Shown: positions 34,771 through 43,946, counted from the first letter of the stretch. The stretch: DNA of 64,000 nucleotides from Paenibacillus graminis (GCF_000758705.1 NZ_CP009287.1:4340001-4404000), one strand, 5' to 3'. Numbers and translations: made by a program. The notes: a model not told the origin generated them from the sequence alone.

Positions 34771-35592
34771 ATGCATGTGAGCAATAATCAGGCTTTTGAA
34801 GAACGGGCCATCTTTCTGGCAGCGGTCTGCGGGCAAACCTACGCCCAGTTTAATCGTACAGACGGTTCGTTCACCGTTCCAACTGGCTATTCTGTCATTC
34901 ACACCATTCAAGCAAAATCATTAGGAAATGTGTGGGAACGGTTCGGGTTCATTATCGAATCTCCAGAAGAGATTATCATCGCCTTCCGCGGGAGCAGTTC
35001 TACAGCCAATTGGATCTCCAACGCCAATGCCACGCAAAAAAAGTTCAAATATATCAAGGAAACCTGCCTGACCCACCGCGGCTTCACCGATATTTATACC
35101 TCAGCCCGAAGCGGGATTCATTCCGCACTCTCCCGGTTATCCTCAGGCAAAAGACTATATATTACAGGCCACAGCCTCGGCGGAGCACTGGCCACATTGT
35201 GCGCACCTGATGTTGCTGCCAACACTTTATTCAGCACACCGCATCTGTATACGTATGGTTCACCCCGTGCGGGTGATCCGGCCTTCGCCAAAGCTTGCAC
35301 CCGCTATGTTCCTAACAGCAACCGCATTGCCAATCTTTTTGACGCTGCCGCTTATGTTCCGCCCTCGATCTTCAAGCTGCCCAAGCGGGACAAACGGTAT
35401 TATTACAGCCATGTCAGAGAGTTCCATCCCCTTTCGTTCCAGAAAGGCTCCGTCAGTATGAATCATGCACTCAGCAGTTATTTCAAAGAGCTCTCCACGC
35501 TCCGGCCGGCGTTTACCCGCCAGCTGTGCTCCGCAAGTCCGGGTTTTTGTCCGGTCCTGGAAGAAATGCCAGAAGAAACGATTAGGGTTTAA
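34771..35592 (+). CDS. class 3 lipase family protein
   Basis: A 273-residue alpha/beta hydrolase of the class 3 (triacylglycerol) lipase family. The nucleophile elbow GHSLGG gives Ser135; the triad is completed by Asp191 (IANLFDAAAYVPP) and His232 (SMNHALSSYF). The oxyanion-side motif IIAFRGSSSTANW is present. There is no signal peptide, so it is probably cytoplasmic or exported without a classical signal. The ATG at 34771 or the GTG two codons later may be used. A hairpin follows the stop. Confidence 0.88.
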   Translation: MHVSNNQAFEERAIFLAAVCGQTYAQFNRTDGSFTVPTGYSVIHTIQAKSLGNVWERFGFIIESPEEIIIAFRGSSSTANWISNANATQKKFKYIKETCLTHRGFTDIYTSARSGIHSALSRLSSGKRLYITGHSLGGALATLCAPDVAANTLFSTPHLYTYGSPRAGDPAFAKACTRYVPNSNRIANLFDAAAYVPPSIFKLPKRDKRYYYSHVREFHPLSFQKGSVSMNHALSSYFKELSTLRPAFTRQLCSASPGFCPVLEEMPEETIRV

Positions 35593-35625
35593 CCCCTGGA
35601 ATATAAAATTCCATTAAATATTATC

Positions 35626-35654
35626 ACTTCCCTGACGTTAGCTGTCAGGGAAGT
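35626..35654 (+). terminator. hairpin terminator after the lipase gene
   Basis: ACTTCCCTGAC/GTCAGGGAAGT, an 11-bp perfect stem with a 7-nt loop, 33 bp beyond the stop; the following T run is weak. Confidence 0.6.
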
Positions 35655-35668
35655 TAGGCTGTATCAAA

Positions 35669-35909
35669 GATTGGAGGGAATACTTGGGGAGAACATATTC
35701 ATCAACCTATCTTGACAAGAATTGGCGAAGCTTTAACGAAAGGAACTATTGTAGCTGCAATTTGCGGAGTAGCGCCTCTCGAATTTGCGTTGAAGTACTG
35801 AAGAAGTTGGATGTATTGGCTAACCGATACACTTCAATCATGGTATCAACTTCATAAGACTCATCAACCCGAATACTTCTTCCAGCTAATGGGTTCTTCA
35901 TCTTTATGA
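35669..35909 (+). pseudogene. DJ-1/PfpI (YdeA-like) family gene, deleted and frameshifted
   Basis: Three family segments follow one another on the plus strand in different frames. The first is IGGNTWGEHIHQPIL joined to TRIGEALTKGTIVAAIC, the nucleophile-elbow region. The second is GVAPLEFAL with EVLKKLDV; the third is TDTLQSWYQLHKTH with QPEYFFQLMGSSSL, ending at TGA 35909. In intact relatives about 50 residues lie between the first two segments and no frame changes occur. The N-terminal part is also missing. The minus-strand frame over the same DNA (35746-35961) is an antisense shadow. Confidence 0.75.
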
Positions 35910-36077
35910 GTGATCCCACCTTGCACTTTGTACAATAGACACCTTTTGCGCGGTCACGCAAAACGAATGCGCGGGTCTCCCGTCATTCGCCTCCTTCTAC
36001 GGATTCCTTCCCGCCGCCCGGATGTTAATATGGAGTGCATCCCCATCTCAATCGTCACATCATAAAGGAGATCAACT

Positions 36078-38039
36078 ATGAAAAAGCTCATTCTGCCCAT
36101 CCTCGCTGCCGCCCTATTCCTTCCGACCGGGGGAATTGCGGCAGACCCGCAAGCATCCCCTTCCGCCGTGAAGCTGGATAAAGCTGAGGCCGCAGCCTTT
36201 GCAGCACAATTTTTTGAACAAAAGGAAGTCAAGGAACAATTGGCAGGCGCCCTGCTGGTCATCGTCAAGGACGGACAGGTGCTCTTGAACAAGGGCTACG
36301 GTTATGCTGACATGGCTACAAAAAGGCCGATTGACGCTGACAAAACACTGTTCCGTCTGGCTTCTGTATCCAAGCTGTTCACCTCTGCAGGCATTATGCA
36401 GCTGGCTGAAGCCGGAAAGGTTGATCTGGACAAGGATGTCCAAACCTACTTGCCGGATTTGCAAATCCCTAATACTACGGGAGCGCCGCTTACACTTAAG
36501 CATCTGATGACCCATACAACCGGATTCGATAATACCGACAGTTTGGATTCCGATAAAGCCTATACCCTAAAGGATTATCTGAAGAATATGATGCCTACTG
36601 TCGTACGCAAGCCGGGGGAAGCGTTCCGTTACGATAATTTTGCTTTTACTTTGCAGGGTTATATCATCGAGAAGATGTCCGGCCTGCCTTTTCAGGATTA
36701 TGTCCGCAAAAATATGTTTAAGCCGCTAGGCATGGACAGGAGCAGCTTTATTTTCAACGATGAAGTAAGAAAAGCCATTGCTACCCCCCATAACAACAAT
36801 CTGGAGCCAATTGCGCAAATCCCGAACGTGCCCGACAATTCGCCGCAAGGGGGGATGTTCTCTACAGGCGCAGATATGGCCAAGTTCATGCTCGCAATGT
36901 TGAACGGCGGACAAGCCGGAGGTGAGCGATTCCTTACGGAAGCTTCAATAAAAGCGATGGAGCATACAAGCGTCACAATCCATCCGGATATTCCAGGTGT
37001 CGGCTATGCCTTTGAGACGAACTACCCGAAAGACTACAACGGGTATACAGTCGTGGAAAAAGGCGGCGATTTAGCGGGCTTCCATTCCAATCTATGGCTG
37101 CTGCCCGGTCAGAACACCGGTATGTTCCTCGCCTTAAACAGCGACAAAGGCAACCTGCGGCTTCCTTTCTTTGAGCAGTTCATGAGCCGTTATTTTCCCA
37201 GAACGGATGCTGGACCAGCTTTTGTGAAACCGGCACCGGACAAGCAGCAGCTTCTACGGTTTGAGGGACTGTACCGCCATCTCCGTACACCTGTATTACG
37301 TTATGACATTACCGCTGCGGACGGGGCCTTGATTGTCCGGGATGCTTTGGGCACACATACCCTGCGCCAGGCGGGCGATCTGTTGTTCTATGACGAAGAG
37401 GGCACTCCTGCCGGCTTTAAGCTTGATGCGGACGGGAACATTGTCTACTTTTCCTACAACATGCCGGACAGTTGGGCGGAGAAGATTCCCGAACCGGCCA
37501 AATTCAGCGATGTACCCGAAGCGCATCCTTATGCCAAATCTATATATTATTTGGTTCAGCTGGGAGCCCTTCCGGGCGGTACTGCCGAATTCAAACCGGA
37601 CATGCCAATTACGAGGGGCCAGTTCCTCGCGCAACTCATGCCGCTAGCGGGATTCCAGCTTTCTACCCAGCCATCTGTATTTTCTGACACGAAAGGCAGC
37701 CCCTATGAAGCTGCTATCCAGACGGCGGCAGATTATGGGATTGTTCAGGGACTCCCCGGCAGCATCTTTGGCCCTAACCAGGCATTGACACGTGAGCAAG
37801 CCGCCACCTTCATCTGGCGGATGGTCAAGATCTCGCTGAATGCTGCTCCGGTCAAGTCTGACTTGAGAACCCCCGCCTCCCCTTGGGCATCCGAAGGGGT
37901 ACAGTACATTGTGGGACAACAGCTGTTCGGCCCTGACGTTCAGGCCGCAGGCGGAGCGCTGGAGTATAGGCCGAAGGATCAAATGCTGAACAAGGAAGCC
38001 GCGGAATTGATCTACAAGCTTATTCAGAAGCTCTTTTAG
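36078..38039 (+). CDS. secreted serine hydrolase (class C beta-lactamase/PBP4* type) with C-terminal SLH domains
   Basis: A 653-residue cell-surface protein. A signal peptide (about 1-22) precedes a beta-lactamase-like hydrolase domain (about 35-400) with the active-site SVSK motif (Ser96, Lys99), Tyr185-Asp-Asn187 as the YxN motif, and VEKGGDLAGFHSN as the third motif. Residues about 400-480 form a beta-rich linker. Residues about 485-653 hold three SLH repeats (FSDVPEAHPYAKSIYYL; FSDTKGSPYEAAIQTAADYG; a weaker third) that anchor the protein to pyruvylated wall polymer. Such enzymes act on D-amino-acid peptides or esters; beta-lactam hydrolysis is not implied. AAAGGAG precedes the ATG, and a terminator follows. 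Confidence 0.92.
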   Translation: MKKLILPILAAALFLPTGGIAADPQASPSAVKLDKAEAAAFAAQFFEQKEVKEQLAGALLVIVKDGQVLLNKGYGYADMATKRPIDADKTLFRLASVSKLFTSAGIMQLAEAGKVDLDKDVQTYLPDLQIPNTTGAPLTLKHLMTHTTGFDNTDSLDSDKAYTLKDYLKNMMPTVVRKPGEAFRYDNFAFTLQGYIIEKMSGLPFQDYVRKNMFKPLGMDRSSFIFNDEVRKAIATPHNNNLEPIAQIPNVPDNSPQGGMFSTGADMAKFMLAMLNGGQAGGERFLTEASIKAMEHTSVTIHPDIPGVGYAFETNYPKDYNGYTVVEKGGDLAGFHSNLWLLPGQNTGMFLALNSDKGNLRLPFFEQFMSRYFPRTDAGPAFVKPAPDKQQLLRFEGLYRHLRTPVLRYDITAADGALIVRDALGTHTLRQAGDLLFYDEEGTPAGFKLDADGNIVYFSYNMPDSWAEKIPEPAKFSDVPEAHPYAKSIYYLVQLGALPGGTAEFKPDMPITRGQFLAQLMPLAGFQLSTQPSVFSDTKGSPYEAAIQTAADYGIVQGLPGSIFGPNQALTREQAATFIWRMVKISLNAAPVKSDLRTPASPWASEGVQYIVGQQLFGPDVQAAGGALEYRPKDQMLNKEAAELIYKLIQKLF

Positions 38040-38067
38040 ACATTAATTTTATGAAAGGCGAATAGAC

Positions 38068-38100
38068 AAGCAAGCGGATCAAGACGATCTGCTTGCTTTT
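38068..38100 (+). terminator. terminator after the SLH serine hydrolase gene
   Basis: AAGCAAGC (38068-38075) pairs with GCTTGCTT (38091-38098) around a partly paired loop, ending in four T. Confidence 0.75.
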
Positions 38101-38144
38101 CATTATAATAGAAGGAAACTGATCTGAAGGATTGTGAACCTGCC

Positions 38145-40463
38145 ATGTCCAGCCTGCTCCGGCACCGGCGCTTACAACATTGCTACATCTATGTCTGCCT
38201 GGCGCTTTTTATTGTTACATCTTTATATATTCAAATCAGGTCATTTGCTACTCCGTATTCGGGAATCCTGGTCGAACAGAACCGCTCATTGGAATGGACC
38301 ATTGCTGGCATCCAGAACGATTCCATCGCCGCTAACTGGAATATCGCACCCGGAGACCGCATCGTATCGGTTGACGGACAGCCAACCCCAAAGATTTTCA
38401 CCGCAGCCCAAGAGAAAATGCTCGTTGGGGCTACCAGAATTGAGGTTCTCGGCAGCACAGGTCTCCCCCGCTTGTTCATTGTGAAACCGACTATTGAGGA
38501 TAAGCTGGAGAACGGGCTGGCGTTTCTATTGGAGCTGTTTCTCATCGGCGTTGGCGGATATGCCTTCCTTAAGAAACCGGGTTCCCATCTGATTCACAGG
38601 TTCTTTTTGCTGAACGTGCTGATTGCCTCTACCATTATCACTTTATTTTCGGATGAGATCGAAATATCCAGCTATTTATTTTCTTACTGTGCCGTTTGGC
38701 TGCCCTATGTAATGCTGTCCTTTTATCTGTTATTTGCTTTCAGGAGCATTTATGCCAAATTCCGCTTCCTGCTGATGGGCTATTTGGCTTATGCCTTCAC
38801 CTGCTCCGCGTTCACGGCGTTCTTCCTGCTCCGGCGGGAAGTATATGACTGGGTGTCCCATTTACTGAACATCGTGTTTATCTTCACACTGCTGCTCATG
38901 GCCGGAATTACAGCTTTCTATTGGAATAAACTCGACCGGATCGAACAAAACCAGCTGTTCCTGCTGTTTGTCGGCATATTCACCAGCCTGATGCCTTATG
39001 TCCTGCTGTATGCCCTGCCAGAACTGCTTCGGGGCAGTGCTTTGATCCCCGCCGAGTATGTGCTGATCGGACTGGTGCCAGTATCCGGCACCCTGGCCTA
39101 TCTGCTGGTCCAGCGGCAGATCGTGGATATGAAATTTTATATTACCCGGCTGTCCGTTCACAGTCTGTATTACTCCGCCATGCTGGTGTTGTTTCTGCTT
39201 GCGGCGGTGTGGGATTCGCTGCTTTATGCCGCTGGCCTTTTTATCCTTTTCGGCATGCTGACCTTCGGTTATCAGCGTCTTCTCCTTCGTTTGCAGCGGC
39301 AGGAGAACCGCAAGACAGAATGGCTGGAGCACCAGAAGCTCCGCCTGTCGCTGCAGCTCGCCGAGAAGAAAAATATCCGCGACATTCTAAAATTATCTGC
39401 AGACCTTCTCCATGATTTAATTGATGTGGAAGGCCTTACCCTTGTTTATATGGATGACAACGCCCTGCCGCTTGTGTACAGCACAGGCATTTACCTGAAC
39501 ACCTTGACTCCCGGAACCGCAAATATGCCGGATAATAACGATTGGAGCGGCAGCGAGAAATACGCCCAGGTGATCGAACTGTCGCACGGGACTGAAGAAC
39601 CAAAGCTGGGTTACCTGTGCCTGGGACTGAAAACCAACCACACCCTTCTCTCGGCCGAGGAGCACCGCCTTGTAGAGAAGTTCCGCAGCGAAGCCATTCA
39701 GATGCTGCTGAACGCCAGACAGACGTTCCGTTTAAGACAGGAGTATGAGCAGTTGAACAAGGTGCAGGCTGCCCATCATGAGCGCCGGTTGCGTGATCTA
39801 CAGACATACAGCCATATGGCGCTGGAAGCAAGAGAAGCCGAGAAGATCAGAATCTCCTATTTCCTGCATGACGACCTGCTGCAAAACCTGATTTTCCTGT
39901 CCCGCGATCTGGAGGAACTGTATGACACCGGCAAGTATGAACGCGAACGCAATGCCACATGGCTAAAGTGCCTGTATGATTCGCAGCGCAGTATACGTTC
40001 ACTAAGCGATCAGCTCTATCCACACATTCTGGACAAGGGCGATCTTCAAGAAGCGCTGCACTGGCTGCTCCGTGATATGAACCGGCTGAATGAAGTTGCC
40101 GTGACGCTGCAATACGAAGCACCGGTACCGGAGCCGTTCCCCTCCTTCGTCAAAACCAATCTGTTCCGCGCGCTACGCGAGCTGATAGTCAACGTGTTCA
40201 AACATGCAGAGGCAACTGAAATCTATGTCCGCGTCTGGATGGGCAAGGGCAGCCTCTATTGCATTGTCAGCGATAATGGCAAAGGCTTCTCCGAAGCGAC
40301 TGCCCGTCCGGCGGCTGAACGCGGCTCAGGCTTTGGCCTGATGTCTGTCTGTGATCAGATGGAGCACCTGGGCGGAAGCGCCGATATTGACTCCGTGCCC
40401 GGCCAGGGAACAACCGTTACGTTAAAACTACCTCTTGTGAAGGAGATCACTGCCAATGACTGA
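38145..40463 (+). CDS. ComP-like sensor histidine kinase
   Basis: A 772-residue membrane kinase of the NarL/ComP class. After one N-terminal membrane helix (about 15-33) comes an extracellular PDZ-like segment (about 50-115; IAPGDRIVSVDGQPTPKIF). A block of seven or eight further helices follows (about 125-380). A GAF-like region (about 400-535) precedes the HisKA_3 dimerisation domain, where His575 lies in ISYFLHDDLLQNL. The ATPase domain (about 660-765) has N-box RELIVNVFKHA, DNGKGF and GFGLMSVCDQME. This is the architecture of Bacillus ComP. The response-regulator gene overlaps its 3' end by eight bases. No ComX/ComQ-like genes precede it, so the signal is unknown. Confidence 0.9.
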   Translation: MSSLLRHRRLQHCYIYVCLALFIVTSLYIQIRSFATPYSGILVEQNRSLEWTIAGIQNDSIAANWNIAPGDRIVSVDGQPTPKIFTAAQEKMLVGATRIEVLGSTGLPRLFIVKPTIEDKLENGLAFLLELFLIGVGGYAFLKKPGSHLIHRFFLLNVLIASTIITLFSDEIEISSYLFSYCAVWLPYVMLSFYLLFAFRSIYAKFRFLLMGYLAYAFTCSAFTAFFLLRREVYDWVSHLLNIVFIFTLLLMAGITAFYWNKLDRIEQNQLFLLFVGIFTSLMPYVLLYALPELLRGSALIPAEYVLIGLVPVSGTLAYLLVQRQIVDMKFYITRLSVHSLYYSAMLVLFLLAAVWDSLLYAAGLFILFGMLTFGYQRLLLRLQRQENRKTEWLEHQKLRLSLQLAEKKNIRDILKLSADLLHDLIDVEGLTLVYMDDNALPLVYSTGIYLNTLTPGTANMPDNNDWSGSEKYAQVIELSHGTEEPKLGYLCLGLKTNHTLLSAEEHRLVEKFRSEAIQMLLNARQTFRLRQEYEQLNKVQAAHHERRLRDLQTYSHMALEAREAEKIRISYFLHDDLLQNLIFLSRDLEELYDTGKYERERNATWLKCLYDSQRSIRSLSDQLYPHILDKGDLQEALHWLLRDMNRLNEVAVTLQYEAPVPEPFPSFVKTNLFRALRELIVNVFKHAEATEIYVRVWMGKGSLYCIVSDNGKGFSEATARPAAERGSGFGLMSVCDQMEHLGGSADIDSVPGQGTTVTLKLPLVKEITAND

Positions 40464-41085
40464 AAACATTCGCGTTTATTTACTGGATGACCACCCGCTC
40501 GTACTCGAAGGCCTTCAAAACCGCCTTAATGCAGAGCCCGGTATTGAAGTGCTGCATACGTTCACCGATCCGCGCGAATTTATCTCCCAGGCTGAACAGC
40601 TCTGCCCCGACGTGGCCGTTATAGACATCTCACTGCCGCACATGGACGGATTCCAGCTGGCCCGGAGGCTGAAGGAGCAATACGGGAATACTTTGAAGAT
40701 TATTTTATTATCCGGTTACGCTTACGAGGAGTTCTACATTAAGGCTTACAAAATCGGAGTCCATGCCTATCTGTCTAAGCAAGCTTCCTACACTCAGATT
40801 ATCAATGCAATTAAGCAAAGCATGCTTGGCCACATTCTGATTCCGGAGAGTATAGGCACTGCGCACAGCTCACAGGATGCGCTGACCCCTGCCGAGCGGA
40901 AAGTGCTCCAACTGCTGGCGAAGGAGAAGACGAACAAAGAAATTGCCCATGAATTGGCGCTCAGCCAACGAACTGTCGAATATCATCTGGCTTCGGTGAA
41001 TCAGAAGCTGGGGGTGACGTCCCGAATCGGAGCCATCGTGAAGGGGTTTGAACTGGGGCTGCTGACTTTTTTAAAAGAGGACTAG
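40456..41085 (+). CDS. NarL/FixJ family response regulator, ComA-like
   Basis: A 209-residue two-component regulator. The receiver domain (1-120) carries the acidic pair Asp11-Asp12 (YLLDDHPLVLEGL), the phosphoacceptor Asp57 (VAVIDISLPHMDG) and Lys near 110 (YLSKQASY). A LuxR-type helix-turn-helix (about 145-205, LTPAERKVLQLLAKEKTNKEIAHELALSQRTVEYHL) binds DNA after phosphorylation. It overlaps the kinase gene by eight bases and is surely its partner. Targets are not evident; the flanking SLH hydrolase and iron genes are possibilities only by position. Confidence 0.93.
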   Translation: MTENIRVYLLDDHPLVLEGLQNRLNAEPGIEVLHTFTDPREFISQAEQLCPDVAVIDISLPHMDGFQLARRLKEQYGNTLKIILLSGYAYEEFYIKAYKIGVHAYLSKQASYTQIINAIKQSMLGHILIPESIGTAHSSQDALTPAERKVLQLLAKEKTNKEIAHELALSQRTVEYHLASVNQKLGVTSRIGAIVKGFELGLLTFLKED

Positions 41086-41106
41086 CTGCCGGATGGTGTC
41101 TCTAAG

Positions 41107-41154
41107 TTGAGTTAAATCTAAAAACTGCTATACTTCAATTGAGAATGATTATCA
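41107..41154 (+). promoter_or_regulatory. promoter and Fur box of the AraC/SBP regulator
   Basis: TTGAGT (41107-41112), 16 bp, TATACT (41129-41134), then TGAGAATGATTATCA (41140-41154), which matches the 15-bp Fur core (TGATAATNATTATCA) at all but one position. The box covers the expected transcription start, implying iron repression. Confidence 0.85.
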
Positions 41155-41177
41155 AATACGAAAGTAGTGACAGTCCT

Positions 41178-42797
41178 ATGCACACCTTGGGTTCCGGCAG
41201 CTCCCTTACTCCTCCCCACAGCTTTCATTTCCCCTTGCGGATTGCAAATCTTAACGGATTATCCGTCGGTGGAGAGCATAATATCCGGCCGCACTCCTCA
41301 ATATTGATGATCGTTACCGGGGGACACGGCACCATTGAGCTTGAGAGGCAACAGTATAATTTGGCTTGCGGAATCATGCTCTGTTGCAGCAGCCCGTTAA
41401 GCATCTCCTTTGATCCTCAATATCAGTTCCATGGCGTGTGGATTGAATATAACACTCACCCCCCGCAGCATCCTGGTGCCAATCCCTTGAACAACGGCAC
41501 ACCAGTACGAGCAGTATCCGCAAAAGCATGTACACTTGCTTCAGAGCTGCTGAATACCTGGGAAAAACCGGCACAGGATCAACCGTTCGCTGCACAGCTG
41601 CTTTTCTCGGAGCTTCTGGCAGAGTGCTTCAGCAGACAAGCGGAAATCCAAGCTTCAGCCCATTGGCTTGACCTGGTGCTGCAGCATATAGAAACGCATT
41701 ACAATGAAGATCTGACGAGAGCACAAATGGCCGAACGGGCTGGAGTCAGCCCGGAGCATTTCTCCCGCACCTTCCGGAAAGCCACCGGTCAAACCTTCAA
41801 CGAATATCTTTCCTTACTGCGGATTCGCAGGGCACAGCAGCGCATACTGACCGATACGCCAAATTTGACTAAACTGGCCCTGGAGGTTGGCTATGGAGAG
41901 GGGACCTATTTAAGCCGGAAATTCAAGCAGGTGGTCGGTATATCTCCGGCAGCCTACCACCGCAAGAACAAAAGAATAGTCGCTTTGAATTTCAATCACA
42001 CCGCCAGCCTAAGAGCGCTTGAGGTCATGCCTGAACTCGGTGTGTACTCCAGCTGGATGGAACGTCTTGAGCTGGCTCCTTCCCAGCAAAAATTAAGGTT
42101 TGAAGAACGCCGCAACACTTCACTCTATCGTTCAGTAGCCGCTGCACGGCCAGATGTTATCATCAGCTATTCACTTCCCGGTGAGAACAAGCTGCTGCTG
42201 CCGCTAGCACCGGTGGTTGAATTGCCTTACATGCAGATGGGCTGGCGGGAGCAGTTCCAGCAGATCGCTGTGATTGCAAACCGTGAGCAGCAGGCTGAGG
42301 CCTGGTTGAACCGTTATGACGCATTGTGTCATGCTGCCAACCTGGAGCTGGGCCGTCTGCTTGGGGCAAGGGGTACCGCCATCGTCTGGGAAATTGACGA
42401 AGAAGTAGCCTACTGCTACAGCAGCAGTTTTGGACATGGAAGCCAGATTTTATATGGTGAGCTGGGATTCCGGCCACCTTCCGCTTTATTGGAGCAAGGC
42501 CTGCTCCACAACGGTTATTTGGAAGTATCCATTGATCATATCCCTGCATATCCCGCTGAACATATTTTTATTACCAGCACCCCTTCAACGCGTGAAGGCC
42601 AGGCGCGGTTCAGAGCACTCCTTCAATCGCCAGGCTGGCAGAAGCTTGATGCAGTACAAGAGGGGCGTGTCTATCCACTGAACCAGCCGGATAAATTCTA
42701 TGGCTTCGATCCCTTATCCTCACTGGCGCAATTGAAAACGTTCATGCAGGCGATAACATCACAAATTTACATGAGACAAGATCACATCAAGCCATAG
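41178..42797 (+). CDS. AraC family regulator with siderophore-binding-protein domain (Btr-like)
   Basis: A 539-residue one-component regulator. Residues about 20-135 resemble an AraC-type cupin region. A double helix-turn-helix AraC domain follows (about 165-265; RAQMAERAGVSPEHFSRTFRKATG and LALEVGYGEGTYLSRKFKQV). Residues about 275-535 are a cytoplasmic version of a periplasmic siderophore-binding protein (TASLRALEVMPELGVYSSW, AARPDVIISY, DHIPAYPAEHIFITS). In Bacillus subtilis Btr this design activates siderophore uptake genes when bacillibactin is bound. Earlier ATG codons lie in the Fur box, so ATG 41178 is preferred, although its ribosome site is weak. The binding lipoprotein gene follows behind its own Fur box. 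Confidence 0.9.
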   Translation: MHTLGSGSSLTPPHSFHFPLRIANLNGLSVGGEHNIRPHSSILMIVTGGHGTIELERQQYNLACGIMLCCSSPLSISFDPQYQFHGVWIEYNTHPPQHPGANPLNNGTPVRAVSAKACTLASELLNTWEKPAQDQPFAAQLLFSELLAECFSRQAEIQASAHWLDLVLQHIETHYNEDLTRAQMAERAGVSPEHFSRTFRKATGQTFNEYLSLLRIRRAQQRILTDTPNLTKLALEVGYGEGTYLSRKFKQVVGISPAAYHRKNKRIVALNFNHTASLRALEVMPELGVYSSWMERLELAPSQQKLRFEERRNTSLYRSVAAARPDVIISYSLPGENKLLLPLAPVVELPYMQMGWREQFQQIAVIANREQQAEAWLNRYDALCHAANLELGRLLGARGTAIVWEIDEEVAYCYSSSFGHGSQILYGELGFRPPSALLEQGLLHNGYLEVSIDHIPAYPAEHIFITSTPSTREGQARFRALLQSPGWQKLDAVQEGRVYPLNQPDKFYGFDPLSSLAQLKTFMQAITSQIYMRQDHIKP

Positions 42798-42828
42798 CCT
42801 TCCTAAAGGGAAATCTGTAAAGTGTAAT

Positions 42829-42843
42829 TGAGAATGATAATCA
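42829..42843 (+). promoter_or_regulatory. Fur box upstream of the siderophore-binding lipoprotein
   Basis: TGAGAATGATAATCA is close to the symmetric Fur core TGATAATNATTATCA. It lies 23 bp before the start codon, in a position to block transcription when iron is plentiful. Confidence 0.82.
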
Positions 42844-42866
42844 TTTTACATAAGGAGGAACTCAAG

Positions 42867-43868
42867 TTGATTAACGTGCAACACCCCGGCCTCAAACGGA
42901 GACATTGGTTCATCTTCCCGCCGCTGCTCACCATACTCTTGTTAGTTTCTGCCTGCGGAAACAACACTTCCGAAGGGGGCAACGCAAATACAAGGAACGC
43001 CGCCGCAGCTCCAGCTGCCTCGGAGCAACCGGTTCAGAAGGGGGAACCCGCAGCATTCAAAACCGTTACTACAATAAACGGGGAAATAAAAATACCGGTT
43101 GAACCCAAACGGATCGTTGCCGAGGAATACCTGGGCAGCCTGATCGCCCTGGATACGATTCCTGTCGGCGCTCCGGGCCTGACCCTGGAGAATATGTATT
43201 TTAAAGAAGCGCTTGCCGGGGTCGCCGATACCGGAGCCTACGGGAAAATGTCGCCCGAAAAGATCCTCGAGCTTGAACCTGATCTAATCATTTCCGGCAT
43301 GGCCGACAGCTATGAAACCTTAAGCCAAATCGCTCCTACCATCATCGTGCCTTACGGGGATTTAAAAAATGCTCATGAAGAGTTAACCTATTTGGGAGAG
43401 CTGCTGGGCAAGGAACAGAAAGCCAAAGCTTGGCTCGCTCAATATGACCAGCGTATTGCCGAGGCAAAGGCCAAAGTGAATGCAGCTATTCCTGCTGATG
43501 CTACTTTCAGCATCCTGGAGCATAGCGGCAAAAAGGTTTGGGCTTATGGAGACAACTTTGGACGCGGTGGACAGCCTGTCTATCAGGCTCTGGGACGCAA
43601 GCCTCCTGCAGAGGTTGGAGAGGAAATCATGGAGAAGCAGTGGGCGGAAATTTCTGCCGAGGTGCTGCACAAATATGCCGGAGATTACCTGATCGTAACC
43701 GACAACGACCAAACTGTGCAGGACTACAAGAATGATCCGATCTGGGGCAGCCTGCCCGCAGTCAAAAACAATCATATTTATGTCTGGAAAGAAGAAAAAT
43801 CCTGGTATTATGATCCCATCGCTGTTCTTTCCCAAACGGAAGAGCTGGCGGCTTGGCTTACCGAGTAA
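42867..43868 (+). CDS. iron-siderophore ABC transporter substrate-binding lipoprotein
   Basis: A 333-residue Fe3+-siderophore receptor lipoprotein of the FhuD/FeuA class. The signal peptide ends in a lipobox LLVSACGN. Two lobes are joined by a long helix: NGEIKIPVEPKRIVAEEYLG, ILELEPDLIISG, APTIIVPYGDLKNAHEELTYLGELLGK, and a C-terminal WGSLPAVKNNHIYVW. The start is TTG 42867, eight bases after AAGGAGG; earlier in-frame codons fall in the Fur box. No permease or ATPase genes follow, only a terminator, so it must feed a permease encoded elsewhere. The upstream Btr-like regulator is the likely activator. Confidence 0.92.
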   Translation: MINVQHPGLKRRHWFIFPPLLTILLLVSACGNNTSEGGNANTRNAAAAPAASEQPVQKGEPAAFKTVTTINGEIKIPVEPKRIVAEEYLGSLIALDTIPVGAPGLTLENMYFKEALAGVADTGAYGKMSPEKILELEPDLIISGMADSYETLSQIAPTIIVPYGDLKNAHEELTYLGELLGKEQKAKAWLAQYDQRIAEAKAKVNAAIPADATFSILEHSGKKVWAYGDNFGRGGQPVYQALGRKPPAEVGEEIMEKQWAEISAEVLHKYAGDYLIVTDNDQTVQDYKNDPIWGSLPAVKNNHIYVWKEEKSWYYDPIAVLSQTEELAAWLTE

Positions 43869-43887
43869 GAAGGTCCCCACAGAGAAC

Positions 43888-43925
43888 AGGATCACAAAGC
43901 GGAATTATCCGCCTGTGATCCTTTA
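43888..43925. terminator. bidirectional terminator between the siderophore and CBM21 genes
   Basis: AGGATCACA and TGTGATCCT arms enclose an inner GCGG/CCGC stem, with A/T-rich flanks; it sits between two convergent genes. Confidence 0.8.
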
Positions 43926-43946
43926 TCAACTGCATTTTATAATGAT

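Noticed and set aside
35746..35961. 71-codon minus-strand frame with a CxxC pair
   Set aside because: It is the antisense of a decayed DJ-1/PfpI gene, whose plus-strand segments match the family in order.
36078..38039. Beta-lactam resistance gene
   Set aside because: The fold and motifs are of the class C serine hydrolase superfamily, but the SLH anchor and overall type fit a cell-surface peptidase or esterase; resistance cannot be claimed. The nearby blaI/blaR1 remnants are broken and not adjacent.
38041..38144. ComX/ComQ-like pheromone genes before the ComP-like kinase
   Set aside because: Only a terminator and a short leader fit in this interval; no small open frame has a ribosome site.
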